The notes under the pieces were generated by a model that was not told the origin of the DNA, ran no database searches, and saw nothing but the letters and a program-made list of their open reading frames with translations. From Helianthus annuus (lineage: Eukaryota > Streptophyta > Magnoliopsida > Asterales > Asteraceae), in the NCBI RefSeq assembly GCF_002127325.2, contig NC_035437.2, forward strand, positions 170,429,498-170,493,497: a stretch of DNA of 64,000 nt, given 5' to 3'. How positions within the stretch are numbered: the first letter of the stretch is position 1; each line of letters begins with the position of its first letter. Of this stretch, positions 44,972 to 56,590 are shown piece by piece. The translations under genes were made by a program, and so were the position numbers.

Positions 44972-45595
44972 CATCACATGGACCGGTACATCCTTGGGCT
45001 TCACTTGAGTCGGAATATTTACAAGCTAGATTGGGCTGGGCCTGTAGTCAAGTGTGAACAACCCAATATCTTTAATCAAAACTTAGGCCCAATATATTTA
45101 ATCAAAAAGGCCCATGATGGACGGTGGTCCCTGTAGTTTCGGCTTTATGGACCCCCTCTCAATTAGCAAAGAAAGCTTGTGAAGGCATTGTTGCTTTCTG
45201 TGACCAACCATCTTCCTTGTCTTCATTCATCTTTTCTTCCATTCTACATGTGTTTCTTATTTCATTTAATTCTTTCATCTTTTTTTTTCCTTTCCTTTTT
45301 TCATTCATGATTTTTATATTTTTTTAGAATGAGATATTATTGAGGGCTTGCAAGTTGCAATAATGTTATACAACTCATGATAAAACATTAGGGATCCCTA
45401 ATTACTGGTAACTAAGAGAATTAATTTCTTAGTTTTATGAAATAAAATGTATAATGATGTGTCCATCTTTGTAAGTTTGATGTAATGTCGTATTGTGTTT
45501 GGACACTCAAATTTATGTCGATGTATCGAAACATGTATAACAATTGGTCCATCTTAGGATATTTTATGGTATTGTGTTTTGACGTGCTAGTTTTA
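44972..45595. other. Intergenic, with a diverged tandem duplication
   Basis: 45430-45595 holds two related stretches, each with TGTATAA-(A/T)GTGTCCATCTT or GGTCCATCTTAGG followed by TATTGTGTTT. Otherwise T-rich sequence without a gene. Confidence 0.4.
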
Positions 45596-45870
45596 TAAGG
45601 GTGAACGGGGCGTAAAGCGGGGAGTGGTTCGGTGACCACATCCACCGATTGGGAACACCGCCGCCATCCATGCGGGGACCCGAATCGGTGAGGGTAATCG
45701 GTGTGGAGTCACCGCGTTGAAGGCACGAGAATCAAGAGTGGACCGTTGGGCAACGGTCAAATTTTTAAAAAAAATCAATTTTTTAACAATATAAATATAA
45801 CCAACTTAATCAAATTTTTTACCACACCCACCACTCTCAAACTCACAAATCTATCAAATACAACACAAAA

Positions 45871-47138
45871 TGGATTCCAAGTTTCCGTTTTTTCTCCCCT
45901 ACCCGACTTTCCCGACGATGAAGATGCATCGTCAAGCGATGGTAGCTTAATTTTCTCCCAAAATCTCATCCAACAAGCGGAGCTACTAGACACGGCATCG
46001 TCTAGTAAAAAAAATAGTCCGTCGAGATCGTCAGGGAGGCCATGAGATACTCATGGCCGATTATTTTGTTGAAAATCCAAAATTTAATGCCGATACTTTT
46101 CGTCAGAGATTTCGTATGTCCAAGTCTTTGTTCCTAAAAATTGTTAGTGACGTGGAAGCGTATGACGAGTGTTTCCAAGAGGGCTTAGACGGGAGAATGA
46201 AGAAAAGTTTCACGCCGTTGCAAAAGGTTACTTCGGCGATTAAACAACTTGCAACCGGTAACCCACCAGACGAAAACGACGAGTATTTAAATATGTCTGA
46301 AAGGACCTCTCGTGAGTGCCTTGAATATTTCTGCGAGACGGTCTGTAAAATGTATGCCGGTGAATTCTTACGTAGATCAACGAGCCACGACGTTGCGCTA
46401 TTGTATCAGGCTCATGAGGAGAGGCATCACCTACCTGGTATGTTGGGTAGTCTGATTGTACACACTTCGTCTGGAGAATGTGCCCCACAGAATTGCGTGG
46501 ACAATACATGAGAGGCGATCATCAATACCCGACGGTTATGTTAGAAGCGGCGGCGTCTCAAGATTTGTGGATTTGGCATGCTTTTTGTGGCCCGGCGGGT
46601 TCACAAAACGACATCAACGTGCTGCAACAATCTCCATTATTTCTTGCTCAACGAAACGGAACAACGCCAAATTGTCCATTTCAGGTGAACAACCACTTAT
46701 ACAAACGCGGGTATTATCTTACTGATGGGATCTACCCTACCTGGTCTGTTTGTGAAGTCTTTTCCATATCCTCACATCCCGAATGAAAAAAGGTTCAAGA
46801 GGCAACACGAGGCCGCAAGAAAAGATGTGGAACGGGCGTTTGGTGTGTTAAAGGCGAAGTGGGGAATACTAAATCGTCCAATGCGTTCGAAAACGGTGAA
46901 AAAGATAAGGTTCATCGTGTATACGTGCCTTATTTTACATAACATGATTATAAAAGACGACGGAAGGGCGATAGCACCGGTACATATTCAAGATCCTCCA
47001 GTCGAACCCGTCTTCGATGATACAGCTTATAGCGAGCTCATTGACGAAGACACGCATTGGAGACTAAAACTCGATCTCGTTGAGCATCTCGGAAGTTTAG
47101 ATCTACCTCACCTTGAAGTGAGTTCCGACGACGAGTAG
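45871..47138 (+). pseudogene. PIF/Harbinger transposase (HARBI1-like), frameshifted
   Basis: DDE transposase of the Harbinger type (cut-and-paste, TTA/TAA targets). The N-terminal acidic/serine-rich part (45871-46045) is in one frame. The main part starts at 46053 (MADYFVENPKF...FRQRFRMSKSLF), which is typical. The frame slips near 46450, inside the block carrying the first catalytic Asp (DCTHFVWRMCP), and again near 46745, just after the second (YYLTDGIYPTW). The third frame has the catalytic Glu (RKDVERAFGVLKAKWGIL), CLILHNMI and an acidic C-terminus. All three acidic residues are still visible, so decay is recent, but no single product can be made. Confidence 0.88.
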
Positions 47139-47440
47139 TTTGTTTTTATATTTTTCTAGTTTGAATGTAATTTTTATTTTTCTAGTTTGAATGTAATTTT
47201 TATTTTTCTAGTTTGTTTTTTTTTAATTTAATGAAATGTCTTTTATTTAATTTTTATTTTTATTAATATTTTTTAATTTATAAACATGCATAATTTTACA
47301 ACAAATAAAAAAAAAAAACCCAAGTCCTCTAAGAGGGGAGTGCCACCATCAAAATGGGGTGTTAGGGGAGTTTAAGAGGAGAGTTGACGTGGCACTAGCT
47401 GATTGGTGGTGCGTAAGAGAGGGGACTCCCCTCTTAGGGG
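47139..47440. other. 3' part of the Harbinger element
   Basis: TTTTTATTTTTCTAGTTTGAATGTAA is repeated just after the transposase stop, then A/T-rich sequence, then GGGGAGTG-rich subterminal sequence (47330-47440) before the LTR insertion site. Confidence 0.5.
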
Positions 47441-47445
47441 AGTGC

Positions 47446-50195
47446 TGTGACAACCCGAACCTTTGAGGTTTGTAACATTTTATCTTACGATCTTAATCCC
47501 TTGCCATTCAATCTTAATTTCTCTAAATTAAGGTGCTTGACAACTCGAACGATTAACCCAGTGACAATTATCCGCGTAAACCCTTATATTTATGCCTTCT
47601 ATGCTGACCCAATTGTGCCAGGTCCGACTAATAAATTATGTGGACTGTAATTATTCCAAATAGAAATCGGCCCATTAGTGTCCTCATACTCATGCCCCAT
47701 TCGGTTATTACTAGTATATTACAAGGTTGCAAGGGTTGGATGTGATCAAAGAAATAATAACAATCTGTTAGTAAATTTTATATAAATAACATATACTTAG
47801 AATTATTAACAATCGGTTAGTAAAATCTTGTCTCCCCTTGTTATTACATCCGGTGGCCCAGTCCGATTATTAGTCAATATTGAGGTGGGCTTAGGCCCAG
47901 TTCGATTATTAGTAAAACAAACCGCCCCAAATCCCTATCAATATGTATACGTAACACATTAGGATGGCTTTACCATAAAACAAACCCTACCCCTCCTCTT
48001 CATTGATACGCATCAGACGTAGGAGACCCCCCCCCCTTTCGGCAGAAGACAAGATCTTCCAATCTCAGAGCATCATCCCATCCATTCGATCGTTGTGGTT
48101 AGTAATTTCATGTGTCCGCTAACTGTTAATTGCTAATTGGTAATTGTATGTTGTGTATAATCTTGATCGACAAAGTTGTTTGTATATTTTATAAACGTGC
48201 TAGATATGACAGTATGTTGTGTATGATAAGTGATGCTTAGGATCCATGCTAGAATTATATAAATGAATTAGGATAGATCATAACACTAGTTAATGGATTT
48301 AATCTTTACAGTGATAATAAGAATAATGATATGATAGACAATTATTGTTATCAATCAACCAAGAAGTTACTGCCGATGATTAAAATATTATAGCTATTAA
48401 GTGATTATGTAGGTCCAATTAGCATAAGCTGAGATGTCACGAAATTGTTGGGCCGAACAAAGGTCCAATGGGGCGGCTGGGTTAACTTAAGTGGAACAAC
48501 ATGAACTTATTATCAAATCTTAGCACTGTTCGATGTTGATGATGTTAATTGTGCATAAACTCATTAGTCAATGCCTAGTTAGCGGCCCAATAAGGTAAGC
48601 CAATTAAAAAAACGGTCCAATGGTTTGACCAAATAGTGGAGGATCTTAATAGATGGCAGCCAGGTGAATTTTGGTAGTTTCGATATATGACCATGTGAAA
48701 ATAACATGCATATTGTATGATTGTAAATTACATGCACTCTGCTATTTGAATTTATGCATACTTGTGAATCGATATATAACCTTAATATAAAACATCGGAT
48801 TGAATGATCGCATGTACTTTGCTATGTGAATTTATGTTTGCAAAAGTATTAATGCTGCAACAAGTTAAATTATGTGGGCCGCACATGGTTCAGGTGGATT
48901 GGGCCGGGTAGCGTGTATTGGGCTGTACGAGGGTAAGGGTCTACGGCTATAAGGGGTGTTGTTGGATTAGATGTAGCGTACTTGTTCAGGTTATAGAGAG
49001 TGGTCAAAGGTGGGCCGAATAATTAGTAACAATCAACATAAATATGTTGGGCTGGTTAAACAGTGAATTAGCGATGGGCTGGGTGGTTTGGGATTGAGTT
49101 TAATGTTGGGCCGGTTGATATAATATGGTTAATTTAGTTCACTGATCTTATGTTAAATATTAGTTAATTGGGTTTAGTGTATTGATTTGGGCCGCCTATT
49201 ACTATGATGAATGTATGAAGGTATGTGAGATATGAACACTTGACTTCGTGCGAATTAGTAGACCATTTTGTGATATGATTGGCTACTGTGACTCGCATGA
49301 TAATACGTGAAATACATGTGTGCTACTTGTGTCATACGAGTAAGAAACTATGTGACTCGAGTCTATGTGAAACTAATTGGCTTTGACAACCATGCTAGGA
49401 CTTGATTGATTAACTTGAATACGTGAATAAACACACCGAGCAAACCAAAGGTGAGTTCATTGCTCTTTTCTCAAGCATGGATCCCAGGGAAGGGATAACG
49501 GGTAACGTTCCGAGGGGGAATGCATGTGTAACGGGATGTTGGTTATCATACTCAGTTTTCTATCATTGTAAGACCACTACATCTACCGGGTCGTTGCTTG
49601 TAGGGCAACGGGGGTTATTAGTTGATAGCGCTATTAGGTTTGGCACCCTCACGACGTTCGAGGAGAACGGGCGTGAACTAATTACCTTAAAACATGACCA
49701 ATGCTTTGATAGAGGCATTGGGGTTGGCAATCACATATCATATGGCCATTCGGTAATCGAGTAATAACAACATCATAATCAACTATCATAACAACAAACA
49801 ACGTATCGTCTTGTAAACTGTTTTACTCACATGATTGGTAACACAACTTGGTAAACAAACACAAACCTTGAACTCACCAGCGTAGTCTGATACACTTGTT
49901 TACATGCTTGTAGGTAATTATTGAAGGAACTTGGGAGCTTGCCGTCTGATGCTGCTGGAGTGGTTATGGTCATTATAAACAGTTATTTCGATTTGGTTTT
50001 GATACATTTACACACTCATACATTTATGCTTCCGCTTAATACTTTGGTTTTGGTTTAACTTTTCAAACGATACATTCCTTTCAATTGGGTATTTTAATAC
50101 ATTACGACTTGTGTTTGATATGATTGGTGGCTCTTTGTTGGATCGTTGCACCTCCAATAGGGACATACCCTAGGTGGTAATTTGGGGGTGTGACA
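47446..50195 (+). repeat. LTR 1 of the array
   Basis: 2,750 bp, C run of 10. The 113-codon frame at 49423 recurs in all three LTRs and is taken as non-coding. Private bases seen by eye: A at 48698 and the G in GCTATGTGAATTT near 48820. Confidence 0.92.
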
Positions 50196-50198
50196 GTT

Positions 50199-50212
50199 TG
50201 GTATCAGAGCCA
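50199..50212 (+). promoter_or_regulatory. Primer-binding site, unit 1
   Basis: TGGTATCAGAGCCA, identical to that of the Tekay-type element, starts three bases after LTR 1. Same initiator tRNA-Met primer. Confidence 0.9.
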
Positions 50213-50721
50213 CTGGTTATAGAGAACTCGGTTTTAAAACGTTTTCATAAAACCAGACTATAACCGAATTGATCCAAACGATGACCATGACACTCAGCTT
50301 CAGACTGCAAGGTTCGTTCCTCGTTAGCTTATGCTTTATATGCCTAGTAAACGTAACTATATTTATAGCATGCACGATACGACATGGTAGGCATCATGAC
50401 ACATTGATAGTGTAACATAACACTCGCATCTAGTAAATTCTAATCTTGTTGGTAGTGCATATTTTGTGTTGATTGGAGTGGGAGAAACTTCAAACATAAG
50501 TTAAGAAGCATCGAGAGGAGCATGCAAACCGCCTTATTATCATGGGTGCACACATAATAATAACGCGTGGTGCATGCAAATCCCAATGAGGCTTAACGAG
50601 TGTAAGAGGGGTTCTTCCCTGTTTGTGTATGAATATGGTAGTTAGTCGTTCTTAACGTGATAAACCTGAGCACCTTCCTCGTTTTCGACACCTAAATTAG
50701 TTCATTTCCATATATAGAAAC

Positions 50722-51939
50722 ATGAGTGGAAGAGGACACGGACGTGGTAGCATCAACATGACTCAGGCCGAGTTAACAAATCTGATAAACACACGTGTGG
50801 CTGAGGCTCTGGCAGCCTACCAAGCTGCGCACCCAAACAACCAGCCTGCCTGTACGTTCAAGAAGTTTATGGATTGTAAGCCACAGACCTTCAGTGGGAC
50901 GGAAGGGGCTGTGGGACTGTTGAGGTGGTTCGAGAAAGCTGAGTCAGTGTTCGCTATGTGCAACTGCCCCGTGGGGGACCGTGTGAAATATGCTACAGGC
51001 ACTTTGGAGGATGGTGCCTTAACCTGGTGGAATGCCCAGGTTCAGCTGCTGGGTATTGATGCAGCAAACGCTACTACTTGGGACGACTTCAAGGAATTAA
51101 TGAGGGAGGAATACTGTCCTCGTGATGAGATACAGAAGCTAGAGAACGAGTATTACGATCTGAAACTGGTGGGATCTGAGGTTGAGGCATATGTGAAGCG
51201 GTCATATGAGTTGGCTGACTTGTGTCCGAATTTGTCTCGACCTATGTCACGAAGGATCGAGTTATTCATCAAGGGGTTACCTCCACGAGTGAAGGGTTTG
51301 GTTACCGCTGCAAACCTCAATAACTTGACCCAGATTGTCCGGTTGACTCACAAGATTATTGATCAGGAGGTGGAAAGCAACTCACTGCCACCGCGTGTTT
51401 CTAAAGCTACTACTGCCGCCACTACAGCCACTACTCCTGTCACTGATGGAAAACGCAAGTGGGGTGATATGGACAAGGCGTCCAACTCGGTTCAGCCCCA
51501 AAAGAAGACAGATACTGGCAGTACTCGCAGCTTTAGCCAATCATCCTCAGTGAATCAAAATCAGAGACCTTATGTGGGAAAGAAGCCTCAGTGTAGCAAA
51601 TGTGGGTTTCATCATTATGGGCAGTGTGATCGAGTTTGTCGCAGGTGCGACAAGGTAGGCCATGAGGCCAAGGATTGTAGGGCTCCTCAGCCAAAGCAGC
51701 AGCAGCAGCAGACTCAGCCGAATCAGAGACAGCAAGGGCAACAGTCTCAACAGAACCAGGGAAATCAAAAGGGGTGCTTTCAGTGTGGTGATGAGGGTCA
51801 TTTTAAGAGGGATTGCCCTCAGCTTAATCAGAATGCTGGCAACAACAACAATACTGGGAGCGGCAACAATGGGAACAATGGTGGGAACGGAGCACGTGGA
51901 AGAGTATTTACTATTGGCGCTGGGGAAGACTCGCAATGA
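50722..51939 (+). CDS. Gag, unit 1 (405 aa, intact)
   Basis: Structural protein forming the particle that packages element RNA. It starts MSGRGHGRGSINMTQAELTN. Residues about 60-230 carry the retrotransposon Gag core (ALTWWNAQVQ, FKELMREEYCPRDEIQKLE, RRIELFIKGLP). Then a C-x2-C...H-x4-C motif at about 290 and two CCHC knuckles (CRRCDKVGHEAKDC near 308, CFQCGDEGHFKRDC near 352), with Gln- and Asn-rich linkers. No stop or frameshift. Unlike the Tekay gag at 9552 there is no intron-like break. It ends just before the protease region, so no Gag-Pol is made. Confidence 0.93.
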   Translation: MSGRGHGRGSINMTQAELTNLINTRVAEALAAYQAAHPNNQPACTFKKFMDCKPQTFSGTEGAVGLLRWFEKAESVFAMCNCPVGDRVKYATGTLEDGALTWWNAQVQLLGIDAANATTWDDFKELMREEYCPRDEIQKLENEYYDLKLVGSEVEAYVKRSYELADLCPNLSRPMSRRIELFIKGLPPRVKGLVTAANLNNLTQIVRLTHKIIDQEVESNSLPPRVSKATTAATTATTPVTDGKRKWGDMDKASNSVQPQKKTDTGSTRSFSQSSSVNQNQRPYVGKKPQCSKCGFHHYGQCDRVCRRCDKVGHEAKDCRAPQPKQQQQQTQPNQRQQGQQSQQNQGNQKGCFQCGDEGHFKRDCPQLNQNAGNNNNTGSGNNGNNGGNGARGRVFTIGAGEDSQ

Positions 51940-53315
51940 TGGCAATGTTGAGACCGGTACGTCTTCTTTGAATGATCTTTTTCTGCTTCTGTTTTATTTG
52001 ACTCTTGTTTCGATTGGAGTTATGTGCCTTAGGGTTCAGTCGTTAGTTAGGACTGACTTCCACCTTTCTTGTAAATAAGCATGTAGTAGAACTAACTGAT
52101 AGTAAATCGATAGAAGCTTCTCATGTTCTTTTTGGTTGTAAACTTGATCTCGTGGGTCAAGTGTTCGACATTGACCTACTTCCCAATACTCTTGTAAGTT
52201 TTGACATGGTCGTTGACATGGACTTGGTTATCTATGTATCAAGCAGAAAATTCTCTGCAAAAAGAAAATCGTGCGTTCCCTCTCCCCAGTGGGGAATCCT
52301 TATCAGTTTAAGATCATCGTAGTGGTGCCGTTGTTGGCATTGTCACAGTCGTGAAAGCCCAGAAGTGTCTACGGAAGGGCTACTCTGCTATACTAGCTCT
52401 TGTCACCGATTCGCCACTTTAAGAAAGGAAGATAGAGTATCTTCCAGTATTCGTGAATTTTCTGACGTATCTTCTGAAGAGTTACCTGGTTTACTTCCAC
52501 ATCGTTAGGTAGAATTCCAGAATTGACCTTATGCCAATCCTGATTTCCTTCTGGGATACAGCAATCCCTTGGATTCGCTGGATACTATCACAGATTCATC
52601 ACGGGATTTTCGAAGATTGCGTAGCCTTAACCTCGTTAGCACTGCGGGGAGCGGTGAACTCTTGGGAACCAAATTAGGGGGACGTCTTCTCAGCTTTCTC
52701 AGCTTAGGGAAGTGGGGTAGGCGAAGCACATGGGCCTCGATATCCTATTCACCTGAGTTTTGATAGGATGCATTGAAACCTGAAGACCAAATGTGGGTGA
52801 CCGGGCCTGAAGGCCCAGATAGCCACGCATGGGAACGAAGTTTGACATGTGGGAAAGTCAAGGTAGGATTTTAGCAACCAGAAACACATATATGGAAATG
52901 AGAACCTAGTCACAGATCCAGGATTTGTACTTGAACCCCTTGGGAAGCTGTTAAGCTTAAGAAATAGTGGAAATTTGCGGTGGGAGAACGCAAAGATCAG
53001 GTGAAGCTCTGTTATCCCCGATTGTTCAACGGTGGGACCAACTTTCGATATCCTTGGCGAATTTCGGGACGAAATTCCCTTTCAAGTTGGGGATGATGTG
53101 GCACCCAACTGACCTAGCAATCCTGTTTTTACAATTTGGTTTACGTAGTGCCTGTGCAGTACTTGGATGTTTAGTGATTGCGTGTAATGCTTGATTTTTA
53201 TTTGTGATTATTATTTGCGTAGTATTACATATAGTTTAATTAGAGTTTTCATCACTTCATTCCTCTGTGCTTACTTGCCAATTTCGGGACGAAATTTCCT
53301 TCAAGTTGGGGATGA
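51940..53315 (+). pseudogene. Remnants of pol, unit 1
   Basis: Compared with the pol at 10790-14164 only pieces are left, in shifting frames with stops. They are protease-region sequence at 51980-52240, the linker AQKCLRKG near 52355 and ELPGLLPHR near 52482, an RT/RNase H junction piece (FAGYYHRFITGFSKIA) near 52570, an integrase zinc-finger piece near 52750-52890, and the tail motif TTTCGGGACGAAATTCC at 53066. Most of RT, RNase H and the integrase core is deleted. Nothing here can be translated into an enzyme. Confidence 0.85.
53058..53315 (+). promoter_or_regulatory. Duplicated tail motif before LTR 2
   Basis: AATTTCGGGACGAAATTCC with AAGTTGGGGATGATGTGGCA (53060-53104) is repeated at 53280-53320, where the second purine run abuts the LTR. 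The first copy is followed by an LTR-start-like TGTGGCACCC. Confidence 0.7.
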
Positions 53316-56064
53316 TGTGACAACCCGAACCTTTGAGGTTTGTAACATTTTATCTTACGATCTTAATCCCTTGCCATTCAATCTTAATTTCTCTAAATTA
53401 AGGTGCTTGACAACTCGAACGATTAACCCAGTGACAATTATCCGCGTAAACCCTTATATTTATGCCTTCTATGCTGACCCAATTGTGCCAGGTCCGACTA
53501 ATAAATTATGTGGACTGTAATTATTCCAAATAGAAATCGGCCCATTAGTGTCCTCATACTCATGCCCCATTCGGTTATTACTAGTATATTACAAGGTTGC
53601 AAGGGTTGGATGTGATCAAAGAAATAATAACAATCTGTTAGTAAATTTTATATAAATAACATATACTTAGAATTATTAACAATCGGTTAGTAAAATCTTG
53701 TCTCCCCTTGTTATTACATCCGGTGGCCCAGTCCGATTATTAGTCAATATTGAGGTGGGCTTAGGCCCAGTTCGATTATTAGTAAAACAAACCGCCCCAA
53801 ATCCCTATCAATATGTATACGTAACACATTAGGATGGCTTTACCATAAAACAAACCCTACCCCTCCTCTTCATTGATACGCATCAGACGTAGGAGACCCC
53901 CCCCCTTTCGGCAGAAGACAAGATCTTCCAATCTCAGAGCATCATCCCATCCATTCGATCGTTGTGGTTAGTAATTTCATGTGTCCGCTAACTGTTAATT
54001 GCTAATTGGTAATTGTATGTTGTGTATAATCTTGATCGACAAAGTTGTTTGTATATTTTATAAACGTGCTAGATATGACAGTATGTTGTGTATGATAAGT
54101 GATGCTTAGGATCCATGCTAGAATTATACAAATGAATTAGGATAGATCATAACACTAGTTAATGGATTTAATCTTTACAGTGATAATAAGAATAATGATA
54201 TGATAGACAATTATTGTTATCAATCAACCAAGAAGTTACTGCCGATGATTAAAATATTATAGCTATTAAGTGATTATGTAGGTCCAATTAGCATAAGCTG
54301 AGATGTCACGAAATTGTTGGGCCGAACAAAGGTCCAATGGGGCGGCTGGGTTAACTTAAGTGGAACAACATGAACTTATTATCAAATCTTAGCACTGTTC
54401 GATGTTGATGATGTTAATTGTGCATAAACTCATTAGTCAATGCCTAGTTAGCGGCCCAATAAGGTAAGCCAATTAAAAAAACGGTCCAATGGTTTGACCA
54501 AATAGTGGAGGATCTTAATAGATGGCAGCCAGGTGAATTTTGGTAGTTTCGATATATGACCATGTGCAAATAACATGCATATTGTATGATTGTAAATTAC
54601 ATGCACTCTGCTATTTGAATTTATGCATACTTGTGAATCGATATATAACCTTAATATAAAACATCGGATTGAATGATCGCATGTACTTTGCTATTTGAAT
54701 TTATGTTTGCAAAAGTATTAATGCTGCAACAAGTTAAATTATGTGGGCCGCACATGGTTCAGGTGGATTGGGCCGGGTAGCGTGTATTGGGCTGTACGAG
54801 GGTAAGGGTCTACGGCTATAAGGGGTGTTGTTGGATTAGATGTAGCGTACTTGTTCAGGTTATAGAGAGTGGTCAAAGGTGGGCCGAATAATTAGTAACA
54901 ATCAACATAAATATGTTGGGCTGGTTAAACAGTGAATTAGCGATGGGCTGGGTGGTTTGGGATTGAGTTTAATGTTGGGCCGGTTGATATAATATGGTTA
55001 ATTTAGTTCACTGATCTTATGTTAAATATTAGTTAATTGGGTTTAGTGTATTGATTTGGGCCGCCTATTACTATGATGAATGTATGAAGGTATGTGAGAT
55101 ATGAACATTTGACTTCGTGCGAATTAGTAGACCGTTTTGTGATATGATTGGCTACTGTGACTCGCATGATAATACGTGAAATACATGTGTGCTACTTGTG
55201 TCATACGAGTAAGAAACTATGTGACTCGAGTCTATGTGAAACTAATTGGCTTTGACAACCATGCTAGGACTTGATTGATTAACTTGAATACGTGAATAAA
55301 CACACCGAGCAAACCAAAGGTGAGTTCATTGCTCTTTTCTCAAGCATGGATCCCAGGGAAGGGATAACGGGTAACGTTCCGAGGGGGAATGCATGTGTAA
55401 CGGGATGTTGGTTATCATACTCAGTTTTCTATCATTGTAAGACCACTACATCTACCGGGTCGTTGCTTGTAGGGCAATGGGGGTTATTAGTTGATAGCGC
55501 TATTAGGTTTGGCACCCTCACGACGTTCGAGGAGAACGGGCGTGAACTAATTACCTTAAAACATGACCAATGCTTTGATAGAGGCATTGGGGTTGGCAAT
55601 CACATATCATATGGCCATTCGGTAATCGAGTAATAACAACATCATAATCAACTATCATAACAACAAACAACGTATCGTCTTGTAAACTGTTTTACTCACA
55701 TGATTGGTAACACAACTTGGTAAACAAACACAAACCTTGAACTCACCAGCGTAGTCTGATACACTTGTTTACATGCTTGTAGGTAATTATTGAAGGAACT
55801 TGGGAGCTTGCCGTCTGATGCTGCTGGAGTGGTTATGGTCACTATAAACAGTTATTTCGATTTGGTTTTGATACATTTACACACTCATACATTTATGCTT
55901 CCGCTTAATACTTTGGTTTTGGTTTAACTTTTCAAACGATACATTCCTTTCAATTGGGTATTTTAATACATTACGACTTGTGTTTGATATGATTGGTGGC
56001 TCTTTGTTGGATCGTTGCACCTCCAATAGGGACATACCCTAGGTGGTAATTTGGGGGTGTGACA
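53316..56064 (+). repeat. LTR 2 (middle, shared)
   Basis: 2,749 bp, C run of 9. By eye it has about five private substitutions, more than LTR 1 (two) or LTR 3 (three). It serves as 3' LTR of unit 1 and 5' LTR of unit 2. Confidence 0.92.
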
Positions 56065-56067
56065 GTT

Positions 56068-56081
56068 TGGTATCAGAGCCA
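56068..56081 (+). promoter_or_regulatory. Primer-binding site, unit 2
   Basis: TGGTATCAGAGCCA after LTR 2, same spacing as unit 1. Confidence 0.9.
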
Positions 56082-56590
56082 CTGGTTATAGAGAACTCGG
56101 TTTTAAAACGTTTTCATAAAACCAGACTATAACCGAATTGATCCAAACGATGACCATGACACTCAGCTTCAGACTGCAAGGTTCGTTCCTCGTTAGCTTA
56201 TGCTTTATATGCCTAGTAAACGTAACTATATTTATAGCATGCACGATACGACATGGTAGGCATCATGACACATTGATAGTGTAACATAACACTCGCATCT
56301 AGTAAATTCTAATCTTGTTGGTAGTGCATATTTTGTGTTGATTGGAGTGGGAGAAACTTCAAACATAAGTTAAGAAGCATCGAGAGGAGCATGCAAACCG
56401 CCTTATTATCATGGGTGCACACATAATAATAACGCGTGGTGCATGCAAATCCCAATGAGGCTTAACGAGTGTAAGAGGGGTTCTTCCCTGTTTGTGTATG
56501 AATATGGTAGTTAGTCGTTCTTAACGTGATAAACCTGAGCACCTTCCTCGTTTTCGACACCTAAATTAGTTCATTTCCATATATAGAAAC

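Noticed and set aside
49423..49764. 113-codon frame repeated at 55292 and 61163
   Set aside because: It lies inside each LTR, has no recognisable domain, and its conservation is explained by LTR youth.
51359..52078. Alternative-frame ORFs overlapping gag in both array units
   Set aside because: Shadow frames of gag; the 138-codon frame joins the gag 3' end to pol remnants without a domain.
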